Positions 48,401-60,900 of a stretch of 64,000 nt of DNA are shown piece after piece (the stretch's first letter is position 1; every line of letters starts with the position of its first letter). Source of the DNA: Arbacia lixula (Eukaryota; Echinodermata; Echinoidea; Arbacioida; Arbaciidae); NCBI GenBank assembly GCA_963669155.1, contig OZ022583.1:14459105-14523104 (forward strand), given 5' to 3'. A model generated the notes under the pieces. The model searched no databases. It saw nothing but the letters and a program-made list of their open reading frames with translations, and had not been told where the DNA came from. The position numbers and the translations under genes were made by a program.

Positions 48401-51400
48401 GTAGCTTATCCCTGGTTTAACGTTGTATTGTACGATATACGGTGGATGTTAGAATGGTGTTATTTAAGTGTTGCATAATCGTACAGGGCTTTTGAATAAG
48501 CAGTTTTCGCAATGTATTTATAACTTTATCCCTAAGACGCTAAGATATTCGCCTGGATCTGGTGATTCAGTTTGAATTGGTGGAATGCATATTAGTTGTT
48601 GCTACTCGTTAACTTTCCCGCTATCCGCCACCTTATGAGTCGTTTCGGACACGCCTGTTTCAATCAAGGAAACTGGTCACGTGTGACTTTCTGTGCAACT
48701 GGTTTGAACCTTCATGTTGATATGCCGTTGAGTTTGTTCCATATCTTCTACCACTCTTCTTGCAGAATCGAGAAGATCTTTGTAATTATGAGTTTTAAGT
48801 AGTCTCGATCAAAACACCTGAGCTCGCTCTTGCTACTCTTGTCTGGTGACATTAACATCAACCCTGTCCCTTGCCACTTATCCATTTTCGGAATGTATTC
48901 ACAAATTTCCCTCTTTATACTGCCTTGTAATGCGTAAATACATTCACCTGTATTCATGGTGTTTCGTGATTCAGTTTCAATGGATGGAACGCAATCTGAA
49001 TCTATTGGTTGTTGCTACTCGGACAAACCTCACAAGCTTTGGGGTTACCATTAGTAACGTATTGTTTGAACGACGTGAATAACATTTGATTACATAATGA
49101 AAATGGCCTGTTAGTGTGGGGATGTGCATACATTACGAAATTGGTCTACTAAAGAATTAACCAGTATGAATGGACTTTCCTTTGGTCTATGATGACCCAA
49201 GCCTCATCAACGTACCAGACACCATGCAAAATTGCTTGAATTAGATATCAAGTGATCAGGTAAACGATAAATTATCATTGAATTTGAGGTAGAATCTTGC
49301 ATATGAATTTGGTACCTCAGTACATGAAGGATTACCATGCTTCACAGGAAAATCTCTTCCAAATCTCCTATCCGTTCTCTCTTCAGACTCTTGCCGTCTA
49401 CTCAAACTGTCATTGTCATTGATTGCTTATCAAATAGAGAAAAGTGATGGACAATTAACTAACATTTCTGTGTTTGCGGTGTTGATAACACACATAACTC
49501 TCCCTACTGCAGATTATTGTCATCTCAGCTTGTGCTGCCGAATCGTCAGATGTTTTGGGGGACAAAATCGATAACTATACAATGATTGCTCAAAAGGAAA
49601 GCTATTCTTCCAGTGAGAACTACGATTTCATGGACACAAACTTAGAAAAAGTATATAATTGATGATAAAATAAAGTTCCTTATTATGAAACAGTAGAATC
49701 TCTGAGCGCTTTACAATATTATTACCCCGGTCATCGGCATGATCGGATGCTTATATAAACTTTGTGACACTTGTCTAATTCCAACATGCCCACGAGATCA
49801 TTTAGCATAATGGGAACCACTCATTCCATTCCTGCCAGTTACCCAATTATAAATCTGAGTTGAGAGCGGTAATGTGGATTAATTATTTTGCTCAAGTACA
49901 CGGTTGGCATGGATGCGCTTGAACCTGGGAGATCATATGTTAAACATATCTCAATCTAGGTATGAATGCATGGCGTGTTCACCAGAACAATTCAGTAACC
50001 ACACACCTGCAACATGTTGAATCGTTTCGGAGCGCAGAGAACGTTGTTTGCTATATCGGATGCCACAAACCACTCGTTGAATGGGCAGGCAGGGAACTGG
50101 ACGCCCCCAATCTCTAGCAGGAAGTTAGCATAGGACGGCATGGCGAACCACTTCAGCTTCAGGTCAATGAACCAACGGAGCCTGCAAATTGAATGTTACC
50201 ATGGTTACCAAATATCAAAAGAAGGAAAATTGATTTCCTTTTTCCTTTGCCTGCTCCTCAAATTTGTTTAAGTACAATAGATATTAAGTACAATGACAAC
50301 ATTATAATATCATTATAAAACCTTCACGTTTGAAAACGAACATCCTGTATTGACTTATTTGCTTTTGTGAAATAAACTGGTTGTCCAAAGTAATATATGT
50401 ATTGACTGGCTGACACTCATTAATGTTATGAATATATTGTTCAAATCGCGCTGCATGGATCTAACTTCTTAAAGAAAAGAATATTGCGAGTTAAAGAATT
50501 GCATGAAAACCTGCATTACGAAAAGCGTTATCATCATTGTTTTTCATTTGCTCAAAAACTTTCTACACAACTCAATTATCTGATATTTTTTCTTTTCGCA
50601 AATCAACTTGCTATTCTCTGTAACACTTGAACAGGATGACAGCACAAATAGATGCCCGAGAACTGACAAACCATATGTTATCTCTTGTCCATTATATATT
50701 GTGTATTTTTAAAAGAAAACAAAAACAGCAGAACTGAACATGCTAGAGAGAACATAGGGGAAAGCTTTTGCGAGGCCATGACATGTTTGATTAATATTAA
50801 AGGGCAAAACAAACGCCTCGGCACAGCACTTTAGACAGTGGTAGATTTAAAGTATACGGAACCTACTCTGGGTGCGTGAACTCGACTTCGAAGATGAGTT
50901 CGGGAGGGATCTCAAAAACCTCGGGGTCTTCGCCGTTGACCTGGAGAACGATCGGGAGGATGTCGTAGCGAGTTCGATCACTCCGCCAGCCAAGAGCTCG
51001 ACATACCTGGGTAGTCAGATGGAGACATGATGTCATGACGGAAGGAATGTGAGAGTGGGACTGTTATAACATATCTACATTCTGTTTCTGGGCACGTCAC
51101 TACACTATCTCTGATTGGTCTATTATTTTAAGATACCTATCATTCAAATACTTTCATCCCAGGCAGTTGAATATTTCTTATCCAGCATGAAATTAGACTC
51201 TAGTCTTCACAAGACTAGTTACTTTTATTCACTTTCCTCCGTCTACGACCAATATTCACAACTTTTACCTTTACTGCGTAGAAACGAATTAATCCATTCA
51301 CCTGTATTGTGTTATTCAGTTTCAATCGGTGAAATGTACGCTTAATCTATTGGTTGTTGCTACTCGAAAAAATCTCTGACAAACTTTGGAGTTACAATAC

Positions 51401-54400
51401 AAGTAGTAACGTATTTTTCGGACGACGTGCATAATATTAACATACATTTCGAAAATGGTTTACAGCCTGGGAGCGAGGCTAAGAAGACTCCACGTGAGGA
51501 TAGTGATTCGATCCTTGCCCGCAGAGGCCCCACAATCTACCAACCACGCCCACCTCAGTCAGCTTACCTCGGTAAATTCCAGGTTGCTAGGGTCACCCAG
51601 CACCGAGCCGTCGGGCTGGCGGTAGCCCGCGTAGCCGATCAGCTCGCTGTTCCAGATCCGGAAATCCTTGTTGCCCTCGCCTTGTCGGGCCGGAAACACC
51701 GTGATGGCAGGTCTGCGAAACAGAACAAGGTCAAGCTTAGTATTATGGTTGTTTTCGCTGTTCAGCCATTCCTGCCTCCAGAGACCAGTAGATTATAGCG
51801 ACCGCCTGGCTGTAAAGACCGCTCAACTTCAAATATGTTACCCTCAATGCCATGGACTAATTTCCCTTATCTTTGATTTCTTATACATCATTTGATCATT
51901 AAAACTTGTACGGCCCCACAGCTAGTTTGCCTACGATCTCATGCATGTTGATCATTCTGGTTATGAAACTGAATATCATTTTCGCGCTCTGCTTTAAAGA
52001 GTCCCATCTTCATTCTGCAATTTATGGTATTTCGTCGTAGCATACGTTTGTAGTTTTAGGAAATACTAGTAGTAGAATCTAATTTTCGTGAGACTGGTGT
52101 GTATTGTTACAAACGAAAACATGACGTTCCTTTCCAATCTTACCTCACGTTTCCTTTATTGCTTGCGTAGAGTAGATGCTTGCATAGCGTCTCGAACATA
52201 TCTCGTGAACTCGTCACTTTCCGCGCATCAAACACCTAGAGAAATAAGAAACAAACATTCGCCACCACAATGATGAAAATCCATTTTCCATGCATAACTC
52301 AAATTAAATATCAATTCTTCTTTATACTTATTTTTCGCATAATAGCGGTGATTCGAAATTCTGCTCTGTTCTGCTCTATTTTTCATTAACCATGTTAACC
52401 AAGGTGCTACGATGTGGAGTGTGGAGTGTGCAAGCAGTGTCTCACAAGTACGTGTGGACACGTAGAAGTTTAGAACTCCTGAATCAACCGCCCTTTTATC
52501 ATGTTTATCCCCGGTCTTTGGAAACATGAGTATTAGACCATGTGTCCAGACTTTGTTCCAGCAGTGCACCACAACATGGCAATGGCTATAGCTACTCATG
52601 AGATCAGTAATGATGAATTTATTTATATATTTCACGTTTTATTTAGACAGGGTAGTCCTTTCAGTCTCGAGGACTGCTTTCCAAAGGAGCCCTATGATAC
52701 AAATGACGTAAACATAGCAAGATATGTAGCATTCAAATACAATTAATACAAAGATCAAAGATAACAATAGCAAAGACTTACAGTAAAAAGAAAACACATT
52801 TGAGAAAAAACAGATAAAAAGAAGTCACGCAAATGTATAAGTGACTAAGTGATTCCCCCCCCCCCCGCCTAACGATGAATCACAATGAATAATAGGCGAG
52901 TCAATAGTAAAAGTTTCAGGAGATGCCTCTGCCATTGCCTGAAACAAATCATCAAATCATAAATACATTAAACTGTAACGAGCCACAACATGTCACACAT
53001 GTCACATGTGCCTCTATCAAAATAGTCACTATAGTTAACATGCTTAACATTATGTATTATATCGACTGCTTATAATGAACAATGAAGTAATGAGAAAAGA
53101 CAGCATTTCGCGCGGCCTTTATCTTATTACGTAGCAATGAGTCACATAATGATTGGCTATATATACATACCTGTAGTTTGTTCCAGTAGATGCGGCATCG
53201 AGACTGAGGGAGATTCCTCCAGGCGGACTTGGCGCCGAAGATGAGTTCGGCCTCGGTCAGCTGGTAGGACCCTGTTTCCTTGATACTCATCTGCACCTCG
53301 TACAGACGCCGCTCGTGGGAGACCGTGCCGGATCTAGCAAGGGGGATTGTGGGTAACAAATATCCAAAGGTAAGGGGAGGAAGTGGTAATGGTTACGGGT
53401 CGTATTTATTGCAGAACTCTTCTGCTGTAGTCACGAGGTAACGATTTGTTGATTTGTTAGGCTTTATTTTCTTTTCCGTGTCTTTAATCTATTCCCTGTC
53501 CTCATTCAATTTGTGTACATCTCCTTTTTTCCCCTTCCTTTTTTGTTTTTTCCTCCTTTTCGTTGTACTTTGTAGTTGTGCTTGTTCGTTCTTTTCTTTT
53601 ATCTTATCCCCCTTGTTGTGTTCTTCCGCATCGTGATATTACCCTGTTCCTACTTCCTGGAGTTCTCCCCTGACATGTATATCATACTCATCCTTTTCTC
53701 ATGTCTATGGTCAACTAAAGACAAACCTCTGAGCATGCGCATAGTACTGATCGATGAACTCCCTGGCCAATCGTATCTTCTCGTTCTGCGGTCTCAGGGT
53801 GGCAGGTGCGTGACGTGTCGGTGACGTCACTGAGTCGGTCCTGGAAAATCGACCTCCTGATTGGCTGCTTGGCTCCTGAACAAAAATTTAAAAAAAAAAT
53901 GAAATAATAACAAATGAAATCCATTAATAGCCAAAAAGATAACAACATAATGAAGCTTTGATAGTAATGATTGATTTATTCTTGCATAGGGTATAGGAAA
54001 ATCTATGTCGACAGTGTCTCATTTATGTTGTGAAATGATTTAAAGGAGGAAAAAAATGGTATTTGAAAGAGCTTGGCACATTGTCATGAATCTTGTTTTA
54101 AAGCGTGTCTTAAACTTCTCAATCCCACGGGAGCATGGCATATGTAATATCTCATAGGATTGGTCATGGCTTAATGCTGTAAAACTTAACCTGGACGATA
54201 TGCGAGTTGTCCCTCCACCAACCAATTTGCCCTTTATTTCATGTTACATTCGGAAACAAAGATGGCCATTTTCGTTTACATACATGAAACGTACACAAAA
54301 TACACGCATTCTCACTGTTAATACCCCCATTGCACCACGCATATTGAAAATGAACACTAAAAACTAATATAATGTATTATCAGATGTTATTTTCTTAACC

Positions 54401-56592
54401 TCTCATTTGCATAACGTAGTTAGCCTACATGTTTTTGCTTATAGTGTTGTATTTTCATATCCAACTGTGAATCAATTGATTGATTGCACATGAACATACA
54501 GGCTGTGAATATGATTTAAACCGCAATTAGTTACAATATAAATGTTTGTACAGACGAATACCACCCGATTAATGATTAATTGTTGTCATAATGATGATGT
54601 CATACATTCAAATCCACGAAAAAAGAGTGAATTTGAAAGACATTGGCCCTTACTCATATCGGTAATTTAACTCAGAAAGCGTACTAAGCGTAGACTAAAT
54701 TTATGGAGCGCAAAAAAAGTCTGTTGTAAAAATATCATTGATTTTCATGACATAATCACAACAGTTAGTGATTTCGATTATTTGTTGTACTTGTGTGAAC
54801 AAAACATAACATACTATAGTGATTCCGAGGACAAAATTACTTATGCTGAATGAATAAAAATGGTTCATGTTATATTATTTGATGTCTCTTAAAGTTCGTT
54901 AAGTACACTGTTTGCGGTAAAGCTCTATTCAGAATACGGGCTATTATATATAGTGTACTTAATATCGAGCATCGGAATAAATGCGTCAAAATGTTATGGT
55001 CAATGCAAGCCCGGATGCACGTAAAAGCTCAGTTTTTTCCATCAAAATCAATGCGTTTTGTCATGCGGTTCTTTTCAACCCCCTTTTCACCTTGAGAGTG
55101 TAAACCTTGCGCGGGAATTTAAAGACTGGAAATCGATAGCTCGGACGCGGTTCGTTGCATCGCAATTTAAAGGCCCCCCATTACAATAACTACATCGATC
55201 CGTTTCCTATTTCACTTAGGGCCTAACTAACGCATTACCGTGGCGGGGGAGTTAGAAATATTAGCAAAAAGAGAACTAATAAACATGCTTGCTTCATGAG
55301 GTTTAATTTATCCAACTGCATTATATGGCGAAGTTCAATTTCTTTAGGGGCGTTTCAAAGCCTACAAATAACTACAAATGTCATTTCATTAAGCTGGCAT
55401 ATCTCAATTAGTGTGTTTGACAGATGCTAAGCCCCAATTGAAACTGTTCCTCTTTGTGATTTGACAGTGGCGTGTTAACAGTTATAGCTAAGAGGTAGTA
55501 GAGGCAAAATATGATGCTACCCGTAATCATTGCGGAATCATTATGCCGTGATCCCAGGTAATATTCTTGTTTGCTTTTAGGATAACATTTAAACACATTG
55601 CAAATTAATGAAATCTGTGAGATGAAACAAGACCCCACGTTGCGAAGAAGGGCCTTGTAATCCAATCAACTATAGCCTGTCTTACCTTTAAAAGATTAAT
55701 ATATGATAATTTAGTTTGTTTTTAGTTGTTGTTTATCATGGGCCTCGTTACCATCGTAAACCCTTTTTGGCGGTTCTGATTAGGGAACATTAATTATTTT
55801 AATGAGACGGGCACTTCACGTTTTTAAATGTCAATTTGTCTATCGGAAGGGGACACCTATGGTTTACAAAAAAATGTTTGTTTTTTCTCGAGGAGTGTTG
55901 AACATAAAAAAACTGTAATCCCGCTTTTGTAAGTCTGGTAGATTGAAGTGGGACCCCCCCCCCCCCCCCACCCTCCTCCCGCCCCTACTTCCCTTGGTCC
56001 TGGCTGCAGAACATGGTTGTCCTCGAGAATATGTTTTTACCTAATTAATTAGTCATTACAACCTTTCTCGATCACGTACCTGTGTCAGCGCCTTCAAGTG
56101 AAGTGTGTCGGTGAACTCCGATCCGTCGAGGTGGTTAAGGAGCACAATGGGATTATTCTTCTTTCCCGGAGAACGATCTAGTGTTTGACGCGGCGGTCGA
56201 ACCGAGTTCGACGTCAGTTTTGGAGGTCGATTCAAAGTTGGCGACTGATCTGACGTCGGTTTCACCTTGTCACCGGCTGCGCCACCCGGCACCCAGCGCG
56301 AGACGAAGCGAGCTGGTGCAGAGGACATCAACTCCGGATTCGTATCGAATGATGACGACAACGACGGCGATGATGGAGACGTGTTCTTGATTTCTAACTC
56401 ATGTGGTCTTTTCGCCGTTTGATCTCCAGGAGCGTCGCCGAAATCATTACCAAAGTTCCCATTGCCGCCTGAGCAATTTTCTACTGGCGTCGGCGACTCC
56501 GTCCCGCCGACCGACATCGCTTTTAGATCGTTGACCGTTCCGTTCAACATGTTGTGATGGGGTGGGGCGTCGTCTAAATCCTCGTTCTCCAT
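34532..56592 (-). CDS. NOS-like: Nitric-oxide-synthase-like flavohemoprotein, complete 24-exon gene
   Basis: Canonical NOS turns L-arginine into NO and citrulline, passing electrons from NADPH through FAD and FMN to a heme. Coding exons, 5' to 3': 56080-56592, 53727-53875, 53171-53333, 52144-52235, 51568-51712, 50867-51006, 50007-50181, 46781-46882, 46004-46198, 45379-45464, 44389-44638, 43565-43629, 43066-43176, 42083-42257, 41406-41644, 40697-40890, 39516-39685, 38948-39158, 38374-38461, 37307-37691, 36906-37097, 36166-36330, 35342-35505, 34532-34622. Lengths sum to 4260 bases, in frame throughout (1419 residues). The Met at 56592 has a good context (acaaccATGG) and begins a 171-codon exon. 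No PDZ domain precedes the catalytic core, unlike vertebrate neuronal NOS. All main NOS blocks occur in order, but several key oxygenase residues differ, so NO synthesis is uncertain. Splice sites were read by eye; a missed small exon, especially between 53876 and 56079, is possible. Confidence 0.9.
34904..34945. repeat. (GA)n microsatellite in last NOS intron
   Basis: GA repeat inside a purine-rich stretch (34870-35170) between NOS exons 24 and 23. Confidence 0.95.
36372..36670. repeat. Purine-rich (GGAA)n tract in NOS intron
   Basis: Plus-strand GGAAGGAAAGAAGG-type repeats after a poly-G run (36375-36386), just upstream of the acceptor of exon 22 on the minus strand, where it forms a very long pyrimidine tract. 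Confidence 0.9.
39717..40258. mobile_element. MITE with about 115-bp terminal inverted repeats, in NOS intron 16
   Basis: The left end TTAATGGAATAGTTCATCCTGAA pairs with the right end, whose complement reads TTAAAGGGATAGTTCACC and continues CTGAAG. Similarity extends inward through AAGAAAGTTATGAT on both arms. There is no coding capacity. It ends about 31 bases from the acceptor of exon 17. Part of the same family recurs at about 19960-20165. Confidence 0.85.
41157..41390. repeat. Pyrimidine-rich repeats in NOS intron 15
   Basis: Poly-C runs, then (CTGT)n and (CT)n tracts before exon 15. Apparent open frames here are low-complexity. Confidence 0.9.
42495..42773. repeat. (GA)n microsatellites in NOS intron 13
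   Basis: Two GA-rich blocks, 42495-42585 and 42698-42773. Confidence 0.95.
42871..43020. mobile_element. Short foldback element in NOS intron
   Basis: Imperfect inverted repeat with arms of about 70 bp: left GTCCCATTTTGTACCGCGCA, right complement GTCCCTTGATGCACCGCGCA. Both arms continue into TTTGTTTG/TTTGTCTG and ACTTCCGGT/GCTTCCGGT. A related half (GATGCATCGCGCAGCCACATTC) is at 23285-23306. It ends 46 bp from exon 13. Confidence 0.75.
45530..45990. repeat. (CCAT)n-rich degenerate satellite in NOS intron 9
   Basis: Long run of ATCCATCC/TATCCATC units with an internal duplication: AATCAGTTCG... and CGTCAAACCG recur near 45550 and 45780. It lies immediately downstream of exon 9 on the coding strand, in the intron before exon 10. 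Confidence 0.85.
46004..56592 (-). CDS. NOS-like gene: oxygenase-domain exons 1-9
   Basis: Residues 1-558. The NOS oxygenase fold is clear: [119 protein letters not shown] and [14 protein letters not shown]. Departures, compared by eye with the canonical motifs: WRN-APRCIG-RI is [11 protein letters not shown], so the heme-ligand Cys position is Ser265 and a Cys sits at 267. The substrate Glu in GWYMGTEIG is Asp443 (EWFVASDIA). The following pterin-site Arg is Asn. The second Trp of ADWVWIVPP is Ala529 (TDWRAVVSP). No Cys-x4-Cys zinc pair is seen after DTLHLK. The N-terminal exon is low-complexity, rich in Ser, Pro and Asn. Confidence 0.88.
46299..46575 (+). repeat. Direct repeat pair in NOS intron
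   Basis: About 46299-46360 and 46497-46575 share CCAAATCAAAGGCAAATACA-like and CCGGCAGCAATGTTATTTTCG-like blocks. Confidence 0.55.
46994..47080 (+). repeat. Dispersed repeat fragment (shared with 19106-19185)
   Basis: Same order of short conserved blocks as at 19106-19185; located in NOS intron 7. Confidence 0.7.
47220..47450. repeat. Cluster of ATATGGGGCCCATATGGG palindromic repeats
   Basis: The motif GGGCCCATATGG or its complement recurs several times (near 47247, 47310, 47360 and 47410) with GGACCACATTACCCATAT and ATCTGGG(T) between. Located in NOS intron 7; no coding signal. Confidence 0.75.
48036..48118 (-). mobile_element. tRNA-derived SINE or tRNA pseudogene
   Basis: On the minus strand an A-box-like TGGCCGAGAGGTCTAA (48092-48107) and a B-box-like GGTTCGAATCTCG (48041-48053) are spaced as in a Leu/Ser-type tRNA. 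The T-arm can pair, but the acceptor arms do not, so this is not an intact tRNA gene. It probably is the 5' part of a SINE whose body would extend towards lower coordinates. Confidence 0.6.
48237..48324. repeat. 88-bp near-perfect palindrome
   Basis: CACTACGAACATGGTCTTTT... on the left and its near-complement on the right meet at the perfect centre TTTCAAAGGGACCCTTTGAAA. A compact foldback element in NOS intron 7. Confidence 0.9.
48549..49112 (+). mobile_element. Two copies of the GTGATTCAG dispersed repeat
   Basis: A short fragment (48549-48612) and a long copy (48939-49112). The long copy matches 19783-19950 over most of its length, including GGTTGTTGCTACTCGGACAA. Confidence 0.8.
51290..51468 (+). 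mobile_element. Copy of the GTGATTCAG dispersed repeat
   Basis: Diverged copy (GTTATTCAGTTTCAATCGG, TTGGTTGTTGCTACTCG) in NOS intron 5, ending about 100 bp from exon 5. Similarity to the 48939 copy extends about 50 bp upstream. Confidence 0.75.
53876..56079. other. NOS intron 1
   Basis: AT-rich, 2.2 kb, with a poly-C run at 55954-55970. No further exon was recognised, although the zinc-site Cys pair expected at this place is not encoded by the flanking exons. Confidence 0.5.
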
Positions 56593-57064
56593 GGTTGTCT
56601 CCCAGTTCTTTTTGTCTTTCGCTGTTGCAAAACGGTCTTGCCCTGGCTTAAGGTGAAATTCAAACCCTACTCCGAGGGCACACGGATTCCCGCTTCGATC
56701 TCAGAAGGATGCAACGTCGAAATCCCGATAGAGTCACGATGATGAGAGCTTGTGATGAAGCAAGGACCCAACATTGGCTACAAGTGATGAAAACGCGCCT
56801 TACATGCACACCCACACTACTACCTGGACATTAATCCTGTAAATTTGTATACAGCGTGAAGAAGACTGCGTAGTATTGTGGGAGCACAATGACATCAAAT
56901 CGATTTGATTTTGCAGGACGCGTGGGTCGTGATTAATTATTTATAGCGCTGTAGAACTTTTCTTTTTTGTCTTGTTGCATTCCTCTTTGATCGAAAGATC
57001 GAGAGAATGAGAGGGGTCAGAAAAGGAGGGGTGAGATGGGAAAGAGACAGAGAAACACGTAGAA

Positions 57065-57101
<37 letters not shown>

Positions 57102-60013
57102 ATGAAGAAAAAATGAGGGGTGATAATTAGGAGGGAGAGAGAGAGAGAGAGAGAGGGCGAGAGAAAGACCGAAAGGCAGACAGACGTACAAATAGACAGA
57201 CAGAGTGAAACAGCGAGAGAGAGAGAGATAGAGACAGACAGAGAAGGGGGTGGGGAAAGTTAGAGAGAGACGGGTGACGAGGAAGGTGATGGCAAAAACC
57301 AGCATCCGTTTTTATCTCTTTATTCCATTATCAAGTCAAAGTATCATATGAAGTCAAGACATGTTCATGTATTTATATTTTGGAGATGTGGCGCCCGTCA
57401 TCCAAATCAAGGCTGCCATTGAGATGTTCTTAGTTGTAAGTTTTTTAAGTTGATTGAATGAAATTTTCCTCAAAGCTTTTTGCTACGGGGGGTTTCAGTG
57501 ATGCCAAAGTTAGAGACATCTATATGCATGAGATTCTGCGCAATTATTTATTTTTTACTTCCCCCCCCCCTTTCTGTTAGATCCCATGGAAAGGGGAGAG
57601 TGGGTGGGTAAACTCCCTTACCAACCCCAACCCCCCCCCCCCCCCCCTGCCCAATAGATCTGCCACTGCAAAATACTGGACACTAACGGAAGAAAACGAG
57701 CCGAAAATGAACGAAAGGGAGAAGTGAGAGGAAGAGGCGGTCAATATCACAACTGCGCCTATAGCACCAGATTGTACAGCGCCCTCTTCTCCTCCTATCT
57801 TTCTTTGTGTTTGTGTATGTGTGTGTGTGTGTCACGTCAATCTACCCGTTGTACACCACGTATGTTCGACATATAACATAACGTACGTACCCATTATTTT
57901 GTTTCTCCTAATGTTGATCATGGTGACATTCCGTATCAAATTACAAAAAAAAAAAACTTTGTTGTTGTTTTTCTCTAATATCAATACTCAATTCCAAGCA
58001 ATTTGAATAGAAAAAAGACCTGTTGGGGAAGCGTAGGCCTATTACTTTTGTAGCCTCTAACCGACGTAATCGATTTGTGAACAGAATAGATAAACGGCGG
58101 GCAATGAGACGGAAAGAATCGGTAATTTATTCATTCTCCTAATTGTGATGGAAGTCCGATGGAATGAACTGGTGATATAGTAGGCTGATGAATGAATTAT
58201 GTAATCACTAGGTTTTGATACTGTTGCGGGGTGCATTGGGGTATCTGCATGTCGATTACCCCAAATCCCCCCCCCCCCCCCCCACCCCCCTTCCCCCTTT
58301 TCCCGATTTGGGTTAGCTTCAAACGCATCACTATGCCTGATGACGCTATTCCGATAGAGTCAAGTCCCTTGATTTCCATAATATATTATAAAATGCGAAG
58401 TGGTCTTTATTGGCAGGTGGTCTTTATACAGGTGTAATTGCAACCTGCTCTGGTCTGGAGTCATGTTGCGAGAGACGTTTACATCACGGGACCGGGGGGG
58501 GGGGGGGGGCGGCATTACATACTCGGGCCCTCGAGATGTCTAACGGTCTAACGTCTGCGTCTTAGACTAGACTGCAAGTAGCTTGAGCAAACTCGGCCAT
58601 TGCAAGGTGCCTGGGAATGACGTAACAATAAACAGCTCAGTGGATAACAGTGGCATGGTCGACGTAGGAGTTGTCGACGTACAATGTAGTTGTTTTCATC
58701 GAATGAACATAGGAAAGACCAAACATTGCTAATTCTGACGTGAATGGAAAAAATACTGTGATATTTCTATATGGTCAATTATTGAAAGAATGACCACCGA
58801 CAACGCTGCTTCCACTAGTTCTAGAACGGGCTGTGCTTTAAACCAGGACCCCGTGTGCAAGTCTTTCGTTCGTCTCTACAACTGTGATCTTTGTGCTATG
58901 CGACCTGCGTGTGGCGATAGAACTTCGAATGGTAGGCCTATGTTATATCAGTGCACGACAGGTGCATTGGCTGCCCTGCGCGCTGTTACGATGTTTCACA
59001 TAAAAGATGAGTCATTTATCAGGAACATGATTGGTCCAAAGTTGATGTTAATTAGCAATGTAGTTAACATGATATCGTGCTGAAATAAATTCAATGTTGT
59101 TTGGCGAAATACTGTGATTTTATGGATTAAACGTCGTTTTGACTTGGGTTTAAACCTGCTGCTGGTACATCATGTATGCTAAGTAAGATTTTCTAAGAGT
59201 AAGATCTGTAGCCTATGTCTACAGGCTTGTAGAACGAGGGTATTACTAGATGTGAAAAATATACATTTGACATTTTTGGAAAATTATGAAAAGTAAGTTA
59301 CAACTCAAAACAAGCTGAAATCATAATGCCTAGCCTATGGATGTCATTTCTTTTTCATGTTTTTCGAAGCAGTTACGTTTTGTGTCATTTCATTAATTGT
59401 TATAAATAGTCCTTGGAATATTCAATGAGATTTACACTTTTTGACACATTTGCACCTTAAAACTTATGTGTATCAGATAATAAATGCAGAACACAGCAAT
59501 TAATGACCATCGTGAATCACACCTGTCGATCTGCTAGCATCTGCCATCACAGTGTCATTAATAATGCCTGATGTTTCTGGCAGAAAAGAAGTGATAGGTT
59601 GACATGCATGCGCAGTTACCATATAATTGTTCTGATCTGAATTAATGCTCTGATCCGAATTCGCCCAAAGTGAAAATCTCATTTAATTTTCACTGGATTG
59701 TTACAAGAAAAGTAATTGATGAAATATCACAAAACCATCTATTGATGGTGACGTTCTACTGCACCTGCAAACTTCATGACTGAGTATCCGAATTCAATTT
59801 ATACAGTTTCTTAAATATGATTTTAGTCCCACTATTTGTTGTTAGTACTCATAAATATGCGGTTTTATAGATGTTGTCCATTTCCCTTATGCTGTCGAGT
59901 TTGCATAAGCCATTAATGAGAAAAAAAGTTTGCAAAGATTAATTTTAGTTTGGTATGATTCTTTACTATTTCTTTAGGGGAGTCCTTGCGGTGTCTAGGG
60001 GAGGGGAAAGATC

Positions 60014-60083
<70 letters not shown>

Positions 60084-60234
60084 GACATTCTCACGCAGAA
60101 TCATTAAATACAATGTAGAATATAATTCATAATACAGTATTTTCAATACATATTTACACAAATGACATTGTGCCATAGAGCTACACATGTAGTGTTCAAG
60201 TTACATTTTTTTTTTATTTCACCAGCCCTTCCTG
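56593..60234. other. NOS upstream region and repeat-rich DNA
   Basis: 56593-56940 should hold the NOS 5' UTR and promoter; no clear TATA box was seen. GA tracts lie at 57070-57097 and 57136-57156, and poly-C or poly-G runs at 57561-57570, 57631-57647, 58268-58283 and 58495-58510. A Cys-rich 97-codon frame at 58790-59083 is open but not recognised. A TA/GA compound repeat lies at 60015-60079. Confidence 0.5.
60015..60079. repeat. (TA)n(GA)n compound microsatellite
   Basis: TA then GA repeats. Confidence 0.95.
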
Positions 60235-60900
60235 TCAAGCATTACCCTCCCCAGTTCATCAACACCCAGACCAGTGTCGTCCTATGTCAATGACCTTTCC
60301 CTGCATCTCTGTCCATGTGAAGGTGTCCACAACATGAGTTGGGAGACAAGTTCATTTGTTCTCCTGAAGCAGTGGCCAGTCAGTCTTAATGTTCTCTGCC
60401 TTATTTTTTGATTGATGTTTGGTAAATGGCCATACAGATCAATGAGATCAGCATTGCTTATATGGTGCTCTGCATCTACCGTGATACTCAGACAGACAGC
60501 CATCCAGCTGTCTAGTTATTTCTTGGTGTAAGTGTCCACGACTCACACCAATAGAGCAGTACAGATTCTTCTGTTCTTTAGAAGAGATGAAATTTTCGTT
60601 CCCTACTCATCTTAGATTTCTAGACTTTCTTTGATCCTGACCACAGCTTTCCACGTCTGGGCTTTACTGATTGAGATATCTTTTTCTGAGCTGTCAAGGT
60701 GGCTTCCAAGATATTTGATAACGCTCCCCTTCTCTATAATTGTATACAGATCTGCATATTTTTCTTCTGGTTGAAAGACATATATACTTGGTCTTCTTAA
60801 AATTGAGATAAACACCCATCCTGGATCTGGATGTATCTTTCTCCACATTTAAAAGTAGAGTCTGTGCTCGCTGAGTAACATTGGAGACATACACATGATG
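60235..60900 (-). pseudogene. Non-LTR retrotransposon remnant, second family
   Basis: Minus-strand frames, broken by shifts and stops, read in order: GVYLNFKKTKYICL (the G-x-x-x-N-xx-KTK region of reverse transcriptases), VIKYLGSHLDSSEKDI, then after a gap LYGHLPNINQKIRQRTLRLTGHC, QLMLWTPSHGQRCRER and DDTGLGVDELG. This is the usual order for the C-terminal half of a LINE ORF2 of a different subfamily from 27741-28212. Stops and frameshifts make it inactive. Confidence 0.8.

Noticed and set aside
58790-59083. 97-codon Cys-containing open frame
   Set aside because: No recognisable motif, signal peptide, splice context or codon bias; the Cys spacing does not match the peptide family.
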